Shown one piece after another: positions 56,394 to 64,000 of a stretch of 64,000 nt of DNA. Position 1 is the stretch's first letter, and every line of letters begins with the position of its first letter. The DNA is taken from the NCBI GenBank assembly GCA_022841375.1, contig JALHRQ010000002.1, positions 62,001 through 126,000 of the forward strand, in the 5' to 3' direction. The notes under the pieces were generated by a model. It was not told the DNA's origin and did not search any database. It saw only the letters and a list, made by a program, of their open reading frames with translations. The position numbers and the translations under genes are program-made. This DNA is from Burkholderiales bacterium (GTDB taxonomy: Bacteria > Pseudomonadota > Gammaproteobacteria > Burkholderiales > SG8-41).

Positions 56394-57338
56394 CTATCGG
56401 TCGATCACCCGTTCGCACTCAGCCAGCACGCCGACCACATCAACGCCGAGCGCTAGGCTCGAATGCGTGGTGGCGCGCGCCTCGATCGCAGCCACAAAGC
56501 TGCGAACCGCACGCGTCAGCGGAAATTCCGTTTCAACCGGCACCGGCCTGCCCGCGCCTTCCGGCAGCGCAACACCGCCCTGCGCGGGATGAATCACCAG
56601 CTTGTGTCGCGCCAGATCGTCGTACACCAGCACGCCGGCTTCGCAAAACACTGTAAAACAGCGCCGTCGCTCGGTAATGTTGCTGAGCCCGATATCTGCA
56701 CGGATACCGTCGTGCCACTGCAACTCGAGTCGTATCGACTCACCGATGCCGCCACCGACTTCGCGCCGCTCATCACAAGCCGCAGCCCGTACCTGCGGAA
56801 CCGCACCGGTCAACGCGATGCACATGGCGACATCGTGCGGCCCCCAGTCCCACAATACCGGCACATCACTGCGGTACGGCCCGTGATTGCCCGCCTCGCT
56901 GCGAATGGCACAAATGGCCCCCAAGTCCGCGCGCTCCCGGCACAGCGCTTCAAAGGCAGGATGAAACAGGTGGGTGTGCTCAACCATGACGAGACTGCGT
57001 TTCGTGCGGGCCTGGTCAAGCAATTGCCCGGCCTCTGCAACACTCATGGTCAGCGGTTTTTCCACGAAAACCGGCAGGCCGGCTGCGATCGCAGCGGACG
57101 CCATACCGGCATGCAACGCCGGCGGTGTGGCAATGATGATGCCGTCGAGTTCTGCTTCATCAAGAAGCACCCGCCAATCGTCACTGATCTTGCAATCAGC
57201 ATCGACCAACGCTGCGCTTTCGGGATTGCGGCTCGCCAGCCGGGCCAAACGGACACCGTCCAGCGCGGCAATTGTTTTTATGTAATTCCGCCCCCATCGT
57301 CCAGCGCCAATCAATCCCAGATTGATCACGCCAGTCAC
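56394..57338 (-). CDS. Gfo/Idh/MocA family oxidoreductase
   Basis: About 314 residues. No ATG fits; the likely start is GTG at 57338 (or the GTG at 57329), which brings the Rossmann motif INLGLIGAGRWGRNY to the N-terminus just after the upstream stop at 57343. The catalytic-type motif VFVEKPLTMS (EKP) is present, followed by the C-terminal beta-sheet domain. NAD-dependent members act on sugars or nucleotide sugars, for example as 3-ketoreductases. It is third in a minus-strand operon with the C-methyltransferase and cupin genes. Confidence 0.85.
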   Translation of the reverse strand: MTGVINLGLIGAGRWGRNYIKTIAALDGVRLARLASRNPESAALVDADCKISDDWRVLLDEAELDGIIIATPPALHAGMASAAIAAGLPVFVEKPLTMSVAEAGQLLDQARTKRSLVMVEHTHLFHPAFEALCRERADLGAICAIRSEAGNHGPYRSDVPVLWDWGPHDVAMCIALTGAVPQVRAAACDERREVGGGIGESIRLELQWHDGIRADIGLSNITERRRCFTVFCEAGVLVYDDLARHKLVIHPAQGGVALPEGAGRPVPVETEFPLTRAVRSFVAAIEARATTHSSLALGVDVVGVLAECERVIDR

Positions 57339-57342
57339 CCGA

Positions 57343-58587
57343 TCAGATGACTTCGACCCTGGGCAATGGCACGATGAAGCGGCCGCCCTGCGCGCGGAAG
57401 GCCGCGTGCTTGTCGATGATGGGTTGAGCAAAATTCCAGGCCAGGATAACTGCGTAATCCGGCTTTTGAGCGTACAACTCGCTGCTCGGCACCACAGGAA
57501 TGCGCATGCCCGGGGAGTAAAGCCCCTGTTTCAACGGGCTGTCGTCAACAATGAAATCGATGATCCCCGCCCCTATGCCGAAGTGGTACATCAATGTCGT
57601 GGCTTTTGCCGGTGCGCCAAAACCGGCGATGCGTTTACCCTGCTGCTTCAGATCGAGCAGCAAACCGGTCAGTTCGCGCTTGATGCCGTCGATGTGACCG
57701 GCAAATGCGCGCAGCGTTTCAGTGCGGTCGAGGCCCAGCACCCGTTCCCGGCTGACGGCTTCGGCCACCGAAACATCGACCGGACGTGGCCCACCGGCAC
57801 GCTGCGCCACGCCGCGCAGCGAACCGCCGTGGCTGTCAACACGCTTGGTCTCGATCAGCTCCAGCCCGTGGCGTTTGAAAAACCCCACCAAAGGCTGCAC
57901 GGTGTGGTAATCGAGGTGCTCGTGGTAAATCGTATCGAATAAATTTTTTTCAACAACATCAACAAGATACGAAACCTCAAAAACAAACACCCCGTCCTCG
58001 GCCAACAGTTCACGTATCCCTTCCATAACCCCGGACAGATCGTCAATGTGCGCGATGACATTGTTGGCCGCAATCACTGCGGCCGGACCCCGGCTAGCGC
58101 GAAGTTCACAAGCCAGCTCGGGAGTAAAAAAACCGACGATGGCATCAATACCGGAATTTACCGTCGCGCGGGTGATTTCCTCCGCTGGGTCAACCCCCAG
58201 CACCTGCATGCCCAGATCTTTGAAGCTGCGCAGCAGCGTGCCATCGTTGGAACCGATCTCGACCACCAAGCCTCCAGCTGCTATTTGAAACCGGCTGGTG
58301 ACATAAGCTGCGTACTCACGGAAATGACGCACAAATACCGGGGAAGTTCCGGAAACGTAAACGTAGTGCTGGTAAAGCACCGACGGATCAACCACGTCGA
58401 GGAGTTGCGCATGAGTGCAGTCCTCGCAAAAATACACATCCAGCGGATAGACCGGTTGAGGCTGCGCCAATGCATCTTTTGCCACAAAGGCATTGGCCAG
58501 CGGCGTGGGCGCCAACGACAACACCTGGCTCAAACGCCCGCTACCGCAAAGCCGGCAGGTTGAGCGGTGGTAGTAGTCTTGCTTCAA
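57343..58587 (-). CDS. NDP-sugar C-methyltransferase family protein
   Basis: A 414-residue SAM enzyme with the three-part architecture of sugar C-methyltransferases (TylC3/NovU type). The N-terminal zinc-binding domain has Cys11-x2-Cys14 (CRLCG) and a second pair CEDC near 54-57. The central methyltransferase has GGLVVEIGSNDGTLL (about 104-118) and VIAANNVIAHIDDL. The C-terminal Methyltransf_14 domain has RIAGFGAPAKATTLMYHFG. Such enzymes methylate a carbon next to a keto group on dTDP-4-keto-6-deoxy sugars; the product here is inferred. The start overlaps the cupin stop (ATGA). Confidence 0.88.
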   Translation of the reverse strand: MKQDYYHRSTCRLCGSGRLSQVLSLAPTPLANAFVAKDALAQPQPVYPLDVYFCEDCTHAQLLDVVDPSVLYQHYVYVSGTSPVFVRHFREYAAYVTSRFQIAAGGLVVEIGSNDGTLLRSFKDLGMQVLGVDPAEEITRATVNSGIDAIVGFFTPELACELRASRGPAAVIAANNVIAHIDDLSGVMEGIRELLAEDGVFVFEVSYLVDVVEKNLFDTIYHEHLDYHTVQPLVGFFKRHGLELIETKRVDSHGGSLRGVAQRAGGPRPVDVSVAEAVSRERVLGLDRTETLRAFAGHIDGIKRELTGLLLDLKQQGKRIAGFGAPAKATTLMYHFGIGAGIIDFIVDDSPLKQGLYSPGMRIPVVPSSELYAQKPDYAVILAWNFAQPIIDKHAAFRAQGGRFIVPLPRVEVI

Positions 58588-59042
58588 GCTGTCGTACGGG
58601 GCTCGATCGGCGGAATGCGCACGACGTCAGCCTCGTAGACTTCCTGCGCCCGGGAATTGCGGCCAAAGGTCAGGAACACCGTATCCTCGGTAAATACCAT
58701 CGCGTGGTCAACCAGTGGCGGCGTGAAAAACATCTGCAGCTTGCTGATCGTCACCTTCTCAGGCGTAGCGCTGGAGCCGTGCGGACGATGGTAATAATCG
58801 ATCTTCCCGGAAAGCACGTAGCAGAAATGCCAGTCGGTCTTGTGATAGTGGTTGGCGCGAACCGTGCCCTTCTTCGACTCGATCAACACACAGCTTTCCA
58901 TCGGCAGATCTACCAGCGGCTGAATGGCGCCGCGCGGATCAACAAACGGGGATTCCAGCGGAACGATGACATCCTTGGGCCAAGCCTGACGCTCCTGATC
59001 TGTCACGGGACGAATATTGATTTTTGAATTACCTTGGGTCAT
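58584..59042 (-). CDS. Cupin protein, dTDP-sugar isomerase/WxcM-like
   Basis: A 152-residue single cupin. The cupin motif is NHYHKTDWHFCYVLSGKIDYY (in part: NHYHKTDWHF, about residues 65-74), with a later LVDHAMVF giving another His. It resembles the small cupins found in sugar-nucleotide clusters, where FdtA/WxcM-type members move a keto group and RmlC-type members epimerise. The exact reaction cannot be read. First gene of the cupin-methyltransferase-oxidoreductase operon, divergent from the epimerase gene with 134 bases between. Confidence 0.75.
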   Translation of the reverse strand: MTQGNSKINIRPVTDQERQAWPKDVIVPLESPFVDPRGAIQPLVDLPMESCVLIESKKGTVRANHYHKTDWHFCYVLSGKIDYYHRPHGSSATPEKVTISKLQMFFTPPLVDHAMVFTEDTVFLTFGRNSRAQEVYEADVVRIPPIEPRTTA

Positions 59043-59176
59043 GACTTATTCCTCAATCGGGTGCGGATTCCTTCCGCACCCAGAACATTGTAAAATTATG
59101 AATCGCAGAATGCTTTGCAATTCAAGTAATTATACCTATATCCCCCACCTGTATATCCGGCCCCCACCATTCGAAA
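59043..59176. promoter_or_regulatory. Divergent control region: sugar-modification operon / UDP-sugar decarboxylase
   Basis: 134 bases between divergent starts, noticeably A+T-rich in the middle (about 59088-59150), so promoters for both directions are expected here. I do not see elements strong enough to place, and there is no strong Shine-Dalgarno before 59177. Confidence 0.35.
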
Positions 59177-60220
59177 ATGAAAAAAATCCTGATTCTGGGA
59201 GTCAACGGCTTTATCGGCCACCATCTCTCCAAACGCATTATCGAAACTACGGACTGGCATGTCTACGGCATGGATATGCAAACCGACCGGATCGACAATC
59301 TGCTGGACAAACCGCGCTTCCACTTTTTTGAAGGTGACATCACCATCAATAAGGAATGGATCGAATACCACATCCGCAAATGCGACACCATCCTGCCGCT
59401 TGTAGCAATTGCTACACCGTCAACTTATGTGACTGATCCGCTGCGCGTTTTTGAGCTTGATTTCGAGGCAAACCTGCCAATCGTTCGTGCCTGCGTCAAA
59501 TACGACAAACGCTTGGTATTTCCTTCGACCTCGGAAGTCTACGGAATGTCGCAAGACAAACAGTTCGATCCCGAAACCACGGAACTGGTTCTCGGTCCGA
59601 TCCATAAACAACGCTGGATTTATTCCTGCTCCAAACAATTGATGGATCGTGTGATCTGGGCTTATGGCGTAGACCAGAAACTGGATTTCACCCTGTTCCG
59701 GCCGTTCAACTGGATTGGCGCCGGCCTCGACAACTTGAATTCAACGAAAGAAGGCAGTTCCCGCGTATTGACCCAGTTTCTGGGCCATATCGTTCGCGGC
59801 GAAAAAATTCAGCTGGTTGACGGCGGGAAACAGAAACGATCATTCACCTACATTGACGACGGCATCGATGCACTGATGAAGATCATCGATAACAAGCGCG
59901 GGATCGCGACACGCAAGATCTACAACATCGGCAATCCGAAGAACAATCTTTCAGTACGTCAGCTTGCCGAGCGGATGGTGAAGCTGGCGATTCAATATCC
60001 CGAATACCAGCTGAACGCAAAGAAAGTGCGGCTGGTGGACACCACGGCGGGCGCCTACTACGGCAAGGGGTATCAAGACGTGCAAAACCGTGTGCCCAAG
60101 ATCACCAACACCTGCAGCGAGCTGTCCTGGAAACCCAAAACAACCATGGACAGCGCGTTGAAAAAGATTCTTGAAGCCTACCGCACGCAAATCGCGCAAG
60201 CCCGGGGCCTCAACAACTAG
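59177..60220 (+). CDS. UDP-glucuronate decarboxylase (ArnA-dehydrogenase-like; UDP-4-keto-pentose/UDP-xylose synthase type)
   Basis: A 347-residue extended SDR very similar to the C-terminal domain of E. coli ArnA. GVNGFIGHHL (8-17), LPLVAIATPSTYVTDPLRVF, the decarboxylation Ser/Glu pair in PSTSEVYGMS, Tyr-x3-Lys in RWIYSCSKQLMDRVIWAYG, FRPFNWIGAGLDNLN and DGGKQKRSFTYIDDG are all kept. There is no formyltransferase domain. Stand-alone homologues (U4kpxs, described in Ralstonia) yield UDP-4-keto-pentose and UDP-xylose. With ugd in the same window a route from UDP-glucose to a pentose donor is complete. The stop shares CTAG with the gmhA stop. Confidence 0.88.
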   Translation: MKKILILGVNGFIGHHLSKRIIETTDWHVYGMDMQTDRIDNLLDKPRFHFFEGDITINKEWIEYHIRKCDTILPLVAIATPSTYVTDPLRVFELDFEANLPIVRACVKYDKRLVFPSTSEVYGMSQDKQFDPETTELVLGPIHKQRWIYSCSKQLMDRVIWAYGVDQKLDFTLFRPFNWIGAGLDNLNSTKEGSSRVLTQFLGHIVRGEKIQLVDGGKQKRSFTYIDDGIDALMKIIDNKRGIATRKIYNIGNPKNNLSVRQLAERMVKLAIQYPEYQLNAKKVRLVDTTAGAYYGKGYQDVQNRVPKITNTCSELSWKPKTTMDSALKKILEAYRTQIAQARGLNN

Positions 60221-60819
60221 GCAACACCAAGCTCAAACTCGATCGCCCCACACAGCATCTGCCCCAGCATGATGTGCATTTCCTGGATGCGCGCCGTGGT
60301 GTCCGACGGCACGACCAGTAGCGGATCCGCAAGCCCGTTGAGCCCGCCGCCACCTTTGCCACCCAGCGCCGCCGCCACCAAGCCCATCTGGCGCGCCTGA
60401 GTCAGCGCTTTCAGAATGTTCGGGCTTTTGCCTGATGTGGTGATCGCAATAGCCACGTCACCCGGCTTGCCCAAGGCTTCGATCTGGCGCGAAAACAGCT
60501 CGTCAAACCCGAAATCGTTGCCGATCGCCGTCAACGCCGATGTATCGGTGGTCAATGCAATCGCAGCCAGCGCACGGCGGTTGCCTTTGTAGCGCACAGT
60601 GAGTTCTGTGGCCAGGTGCTGTGCATCGGAGGCGCTGCCACCGTTGCCGAAAAACATCAGCTTCCCTCCGCTGTTAAGCGCCCGCACACACTCAGCCAGG
60701 AGTTTCAGGAACTGCGGCTCCAGAGCCTCTCGTGTCGCACATACCACTGCGGCGTGCTCATCAAATTCAGAAGCAAAAAAGTTATTAGGTATCAAAAGTT
60801 CGCCTCGATTCGGAATCAT
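60217..60819 (-). CDS. gmhA: Phosphoheptose isomerase (SIS domain)
   Basis: Sedoheptulose 7-phosphate to D-glycero-D-manno-heptose 7-phosphate, first step of ADP-heptose synthesis for the LPS core. A 200-residue SIS protein: LMFFGNGGSASDAQHLATEL (54-73, with the zinc/catalytic His), TTDTSALTAIGND, ITTSGKSPNILKAL and IQEMHIMLGQMLC (second His). The N-terminal 10 residues may be extra. It converges with the UDP-sugar decarboxylase, the stops overlapping in CTAG. It lies 25 bases downstream of the GT2 gene, in the same operon. Confidence 0.92.
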   Translation of the reverse strand: MIPNRGELLIPNNFFASEFDEHAAVVCATREALEPQFLKLLAECVRALNSGGKLMFFGNGGSASDAQHLATELTVRYKGNRRALAAIALTTDTSALTAIGNDFGFDELFSRQIEALGKPGDVAIAITTSGKSPNILKALTQARQMGLVAAALGGKGGGGLNGLADPLLVVPSDTTARIQEMHIMLGQMLCGAIEFELGVA

Positions 60820-60844
60820 GCGTTATTTTCTAGGAATGCTTTTC

Positions 60845-61774
60845 TCACACACCTCGCGCAAGTTGCCGGCGTTCGTGCCAACCACGAAAAATCCAGTATG
60901 GCACCAGAAAGGGCCCGATTGGATTAAGTCGCCACGCCCTGCCCAATACCTTGAATGCTTGCACGAACATCCTTTTCCGAAGCAGCATCCAAGCCAGTCG
61001 GATGCTGCAACGACTATGCATTCCGGTCAACGCATTCCGATCACTTGCTGAAATTGCCGTCGCAGCAAGGCTGGTTTCTGCGACCCTGATGTTATCGCTC
61101 ATCATCACAAACACCATTTCAGGATTGCCGCTAAGGGTAGTAGAATTTTCGTGGCGTCGATATGTGTAAGTTACGCGCTCCAAAACCTTGGAACGCGGCC
61201 CCTCACCACAAACCCTTACCAAGAAATCGAAATCACTCGCAATACGGAAGCTGACGTCGTGCCCCCCAAATCGGCGGTATATGCGCCGCCGGATAAAACG
61301 GCCGGCAGTTATTGGATGACGAACGATATTAGCCATAGAGAACTCGAGAATCGCTTTTGTATTGAATAAGGCATCGACTTGCATTTCTCCGCTCGCTTTA
61401 AAACGGACAAAGCGGGTGCCGCACGACAAAATATCGAGATCGGGATCTGCGGTAAATTCTGCAACGACCGACTTTAGCGCCCCCCTCTCCAGCCAATCAT
61501 CTGCCGGAAGGAGGCAAATGACATCTCCGCTCGCGCGCTCAACACCCTCGTTGATCGCAGCAGTAGGTCCGTCATCCGGCGCACTACGCCACCATGCAAT
61601 ATGCTCTTCGTAACGCCTGATTATGTCGACAGTGCCGTCAGTAGAACCCGCATCAAGAACGATCAACTCCAAATTTTGGACCTGCTGCTCCACGACGCTG
61701 GAAAGCGTCTGCTCTATAGTAGTGGCCGCGTTGCGAACAAAAACGATTACGCTGATAGGGGGCGAAGGTTTCAA
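60845..61774 (-). CDS. Family 2 glycosyltransferase
   Basis: A 309-residue GT-A enzyme: ISVIVFVRNAATTIEQTLSS (7-26), LIVLDAGSTDGTVDII (first Asp), AINEGVERASGDVICLLPADDWL (nucleotide-sugar-binding D-D, near 90), and the acceptor-side segment RRIYRRFGGHDVSFRIASDFDFLVR typical of bacterial surface-polysaccharide GT2s. There are no TM helices except a weakly hydrophobic C-terminal region. Sugar donor and acceptor unknown. Upstream is an A+T-rich gap of about 210 bases to a divergent FkbM gene. Confidence 0.87.
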   Translation of the reverse strand: MKPSPPISVIVFVRNAATTIEQTLSSVVEQQVQNLELIVLDAGSTDGTVDIIRRYEEHIAWWRSAPDDGPTAAINEGVERASGDVICLLPADDWLERGALKSVVAEFTADPDLDILSCGTRFVRFKASGEMQVDALFNTKAILEFSMANIVRHPITAGRFIRRRIYRRFGGHDVSFRIASDFDFLVRVCGEGPRSKVLERVTYTYRRHENSTTLSGNPEMVFVMMSDNIRVAETSLAATAISASDRNALTGMHSRCSIRLAWMLLRKRMFVQAFKVLGRAWRLNPIGPFLVPYWIFRGWHERRQLARGV

Positions 61775-61986
61775 ATGTGGGCGTGATAAATATCTGTTTT
61801 TACTGCAGGGCGCACAGGAATAATTGTTTGAGAATTATACGCTGACGCAAAATTTTATTGCATGATGGTCGCTTTACGATTCTCTATAATTCGAAATTCC
61901 CTATTAAAAATGAATAGTGCAAACCCGATTGACACACCTATTAATTAAATAGGCCTACTTACAAGCTAATTAAACGGAAGTTCCGC
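61775..61986. promoter_or_regulatory. A+T-rich divergent region with a 6-bp inverted repeat
   Basis: 212 bases, markedly A+T-rich for this chromosome, between divergent starts (GT2 and FkbM). It contains TTGACA at 61929-61934 and CCTATT-AATTA-AATAGG (61937-61953), a six-pair palindrome that could be an operator or the start of a promoter. No good -10 at 17 bases from the TTGACA is visible. Low G+C of this kind is common at junctions in surface-polysaccharide clusters. Confidence 0.4.
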
Positions 61987-63078
61987 ATGGCGACGATTTC
62001 AACCAACTGCAACCCAGGGATGACAAGGTATCTGATCGAAAATACAGATATCTTCAAGGAAGATCCGATCACAATAGTAGATGTGGGGGCACGCTGGGGA
62101 TACAACGCGGAATGGGACGTATTCAAGCCTTATCTGCATGTCTACTGCTTCGAGCCCGACGCGGAGGAATGCAAGCGCCTCAACGCGACCTCAGAACCGT
62201 ACGTCAAATACCTGCCTTACGCCTTGGGACGCGATGCCGGGGAGGCCGTTCTATACGAAGCCAAACTCAGCGCCAGCACCGGCCTTTATAAGACTAACTC
62301 CAGCTATTTTTCGCGGCTACTGAACCGTGATAACGGCATCACGGTCGCCGAGACTACGCTCACGGTACACACGCTTACAGAGGCACTGCAGGAATTTGGC
62401 GTCGAATCCATTGACTTCATCAAGCTGGATGTAGAAGGTGCTGAGCTGGATGTGCTGCAGGGGGGGAAGCCATACGTGGAACATCCCGCATTAGTCGGCA
62501 TCCTCACCGAGGTGCGGTTCCAGGAGGAAATCAACGGCTGCCCGATTTTCTGGCAGATGGACCAACATGTGCGCCAGTCTGGGTTCCGCCTCTACGACCT
62601 GAAGTTCCATTACCAGAGCCGGCACGCGCTGCCCTACCCCGGGCTGGCTAATTACCGCACAACCGACGGCCAGCGCTTCTTTGCTTACACCACGCACGGG
62701 CAGATGATGGACGGTGATGCCCTGTATTTCCGGGACCTGCTCGTACCCGCAAACCGGCAGTCCCGTGCTTCGGCCAGTGTCAGTCGACTGCTCAAAGCAG
62801 CTGCGTTCTACGAGCTGTATTGCCTAAACGATTGCGCGGCCGAACTGATTATTGAGCACCGCGAACAGTTGGCCAGCAAGGTCGACTGTGACCGGCTACT
62901 CGACCTACTGACCCCGCCTGCCGCTAATTCGCAGGGTTACAAAGCTTACGTCGCGCGCTATTTTGATCCGAACCGGGGTGTAATTGCGGCTGCAACACCG
63001 GGGTGCTATGCCACAGCGGCTACTCCCGGGTTGGCCGGAAGAATACTGCGCAGGTTGAAGCGCATGCTTGCAGGCTGA
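61987..63078 (+). CDS. FkbM family methyltransferase with C-terminal extension
   Basis: A 363-residue SAM methyltransferase. Motif I IVDVGARWGYNAEWDVF (about 29-45), YCFEPDAEECKRLN, and the FkbM hallmark DFIKLDVEGAELDVLQGG (about 143-160) are clear. After the domain (about 245 onward) an extra C-terminal region of about 115 residues is unlike classical FkbM proteins and of unknown role. FkbM-type enzymes O-methylate sugars or small molecules; in this setting a surface-glycan sugar is likely. ATG start with a weak GGAAG before it. Its stop is just before the convergent OGT-like gene. Confidence 0.85.
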   Translation: MATISTNCNPGMTRYLIENTDIFKEDPITIVDVGARWGYNAEWDVFKPYLHVYCFEPDAEECKRLNATSEPYVKYLPYALGRDAGEAVLYEAKLSASTGLYKTNSSYFSRLLNRDNGITVAETTLTVHTLTEALQEFGVESIDFIKLDVEGAELDVLQGGKPYVEHPALVGILTEVRFQEEINGCPIFWQMDQHVRQSGFRLYDLKFHYQSRHALPYPGLANYRTTDGQRFFAYTTHGQMMDGDALYFRDLLVPANRQSRASASVSRLLKAAAFYELYCLNDCAAELIIEHREQLASKVDCDRLLDLLTPPAANSQGYKAYVARYFDPNRGVIAAATPGCYATAATPGLAGRILRRLKRMLAG

Positions 63079-63079
63079 T

Positions 63080-64000
63080 TCAGACCACACCTTCGAGCGC
63101 CTTGCGGGATTGTACCTGACTAATTCCCGCGCCTTCCGTGCGGTCAAGTAACTCCACCATCTCAGCAAAGGCCTGCTCAAGCTTGCGCGCGAAACCTGCT
63201 GCGTCTGAAAGACCACTATCGACTGCCATGTCGCGGAGATTACTGCGGTAGTGTTCGAGGCGGGCCGGGCTGCGGCTCAGTTTAGCGGCAATGCGGACGT
63301 ATTCCTCCGGCGTCTCCGCTACCAGTTCTGGGGTGCCCGCCACAGTCACCAGCGCCGCCCCGTAACGCCCGGAGAACCGGTTGCCCTTCAGAGTCACTAC
63401 CGGGACTCCCTGCCAAAACGACTCGGCAATGGTGTTGCCACCGCAGTATGGCCAGGTGTCGAGACTGATATCGATCTCGTCATAGCATTTGAGAATGGTC
63501 TGCTGATCGGCACCGGACATCAGCTTCAGCCGGTTCTCGGCGATGCCAAAGCGGCGGAAGCGGTCGATCATGAACTGGCGGTTGAGTTCGCTGTCCAACT
63601 GACGGTTGCGTAGGAACAGCACGGCGTCAGGTACCTCGTGCAACAATTGGGCCCAAAGGCGGATCAATTCCAGGCCGATCTTTCCTCCGCTGCCGAAACA
63701 GCCGAATACCACATGACCACTCCTCTTGCTGGGTACCGGCGCAACCGGTGGCATCTTGAATCCATCATAGTTGTAATTCAAGAAACAATCCGGCAGCCGC
63801 CAGACTTTTTCCGTAAACCAGCGGTCACTCTCCGGTGGTACTGAGATGGCGTCCGCAAGTACATAATCGACATTGGGCACCGCACTGGTGCCGGTATGAT
63901 TCAGATAGGACACTTGGATTGGGGCACAGCGCGAGGCCATCGTGGAATAACGGTTTTGCGGCGAAAAACCTGAAGTCTCCATGAATATGTCCAATCTGTC
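63080..64000 (-). CDS. O-GlcNAc transferase/SPINDLY-type glycosyltransferase (C-terminal part, cut by window end)
   Basis: At least 305 residues of a GT41 C-terminal catalytic domain. The frame stays open to base 64000 (DRLDIFMETSGFSP), so the N-terminal part, often TPR repeats, is outside. Seen in order: RCAPIQVSYLNHTGTSAVP, DYVLADAISVPPESDRWFTEKVWRLP, VVFGCFGSGGKIGLELIRLWAQLL, RFRRFGIAENRLKLM, the donor-site region WPYCGGNTIAESFWQGVPVV, and SGRYGAALVTVAGTPELVA. Bacterial members glycosylate proteins or build surface glycans; HMW-C-like enzymes are related. It may modify a flagellin, pilin or adhesin, which is not shown here. Confidence 0.85.
   Translation of the reverse strand, partial: DRLDIFMETSGFSPQNRYSTMASRCAPIQVSYLNHTGTSAVPNVDYVLADAISVPPESDRWFTEKVWRLPDCFLNYNYDGFKMPPVAPVPSKRSGHVVFGCFGSGGKIGLELIRLWAQLLHEVPDAVLFLRNRQLDSELNRQFMIDRFRRFGIAENRLKLMSGADQQTILKCYDEIDISLDTWPYCGGNTIAESFWQGVPVVTLKGNRFSGRYGAALVTVAGTPELVAETPEEYVRIAAKLSRSPARLEHYRSNLRDMAVDSGLSDAAGFARKLEQAFAEMVELLDRTEGAGISQVQSRKALEGVV

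Overview
The window reads as a stretch of chromosome from a Gram-negative betaproteobacterium with high G+C content. I infer this from gene content and local order: glnA-DUF4124-ntrB-ntrC next to xthA, yqgE-ruvX-pyrR-pyrB with a pyrC-like pseudoenzyme, pcm-tolC facing waaA-waaC, a two-domain PPK2-type polyphosphate:AMP phosphotransferase, and rfb sugar-nucleotide genes. The genus cannot be fixed from the sequence alone. Genes are tightly packed, with many ATGA, GTGA or TTGA stop/start overlaps. No gap without a gene reaches 300 bases. I see no tRNA, rRNA, CRISPR array, insertion sequence, prophage or toxin-antitoxin pair.

Layout. 1-2.2 kb: end of a branched-chain amino-acid type ABC transporter operon (periplasmic binding protein, LivG, start of LivF). 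2.3-8.6 kb: GST-like oxidoreductase, CCA-adding enzyme, NDUFA9-like SDR, and slt overlapping ilvA. 8.7-17.9 kb: rpiA, then a polyphosphate block with phoU and ppx on the plus strand facing pap, sixA, a CYTH-CHAD protein, ppk1 and yggX on the minus strand. 17.9-24.5 kb: argA, rsmE, the TrkA-TrkH potassium system and a photolyase. 24.6-32 kb: yqgE-ruvX-pyrR-pyrB-pyrC-like, oligopeptidase A, and a DUF4124/glutaredoxin protein with xthA. 32-37.5 kb: nitrogen control (glnA, a DUF4124 protein, ntrB, ntrC), with a sigma54 promoter and NtrC boxes readable upstream of glnA, and a divergent rhodanese. 37.5-42 kb: uppP and a MacAB-like tripartite efflux operon. 42-44.6 kb: a small exported protein and thiC under a TPP riboswitch. 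44.7-48.9 kb: pcm, tolC and the LPS core genes waaA and waaC. 49-64 kb: a cell-surface polysaccharide region.

The surface region is the most variable part. It holds a polytopic GT-C-like membrane protein, ugd, an rfbBDACD cluster with two different rfbD genes, and a minus-strand operon for modifying a deoxysugar (cupin, C-methyltransferase, Gfo/Idh oxidoreductase). It continues with an ArnA-dehydrogenase-like UDP-glucuronate decarboxylase, gmhA, a GT2 glycosyltransferase, an FkbM methyltransferase, and an OGT/SPINDLY-type glycosyltransferase cut by the window end. Together these could supply UDP-glucuronate, UDP-4-keto-pentose or UDP-xylose, dTDP-rhamnose, probably a C-methylated dTDP sugar, and heptose precursors for LPS or glycan assembly.

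I did not find a wholly new multi-gene system. The points most worth a second look are: the divergent second RmlD; the C-methyl sugar operon beside it; the pseudo-dihydroorotase; the efflux adaptor carrying a Spy-like LTxxQ helical insertion; the CCA enzyme with an eroded HD domain; the compact polyphosphate cluster; and the glnA control region.
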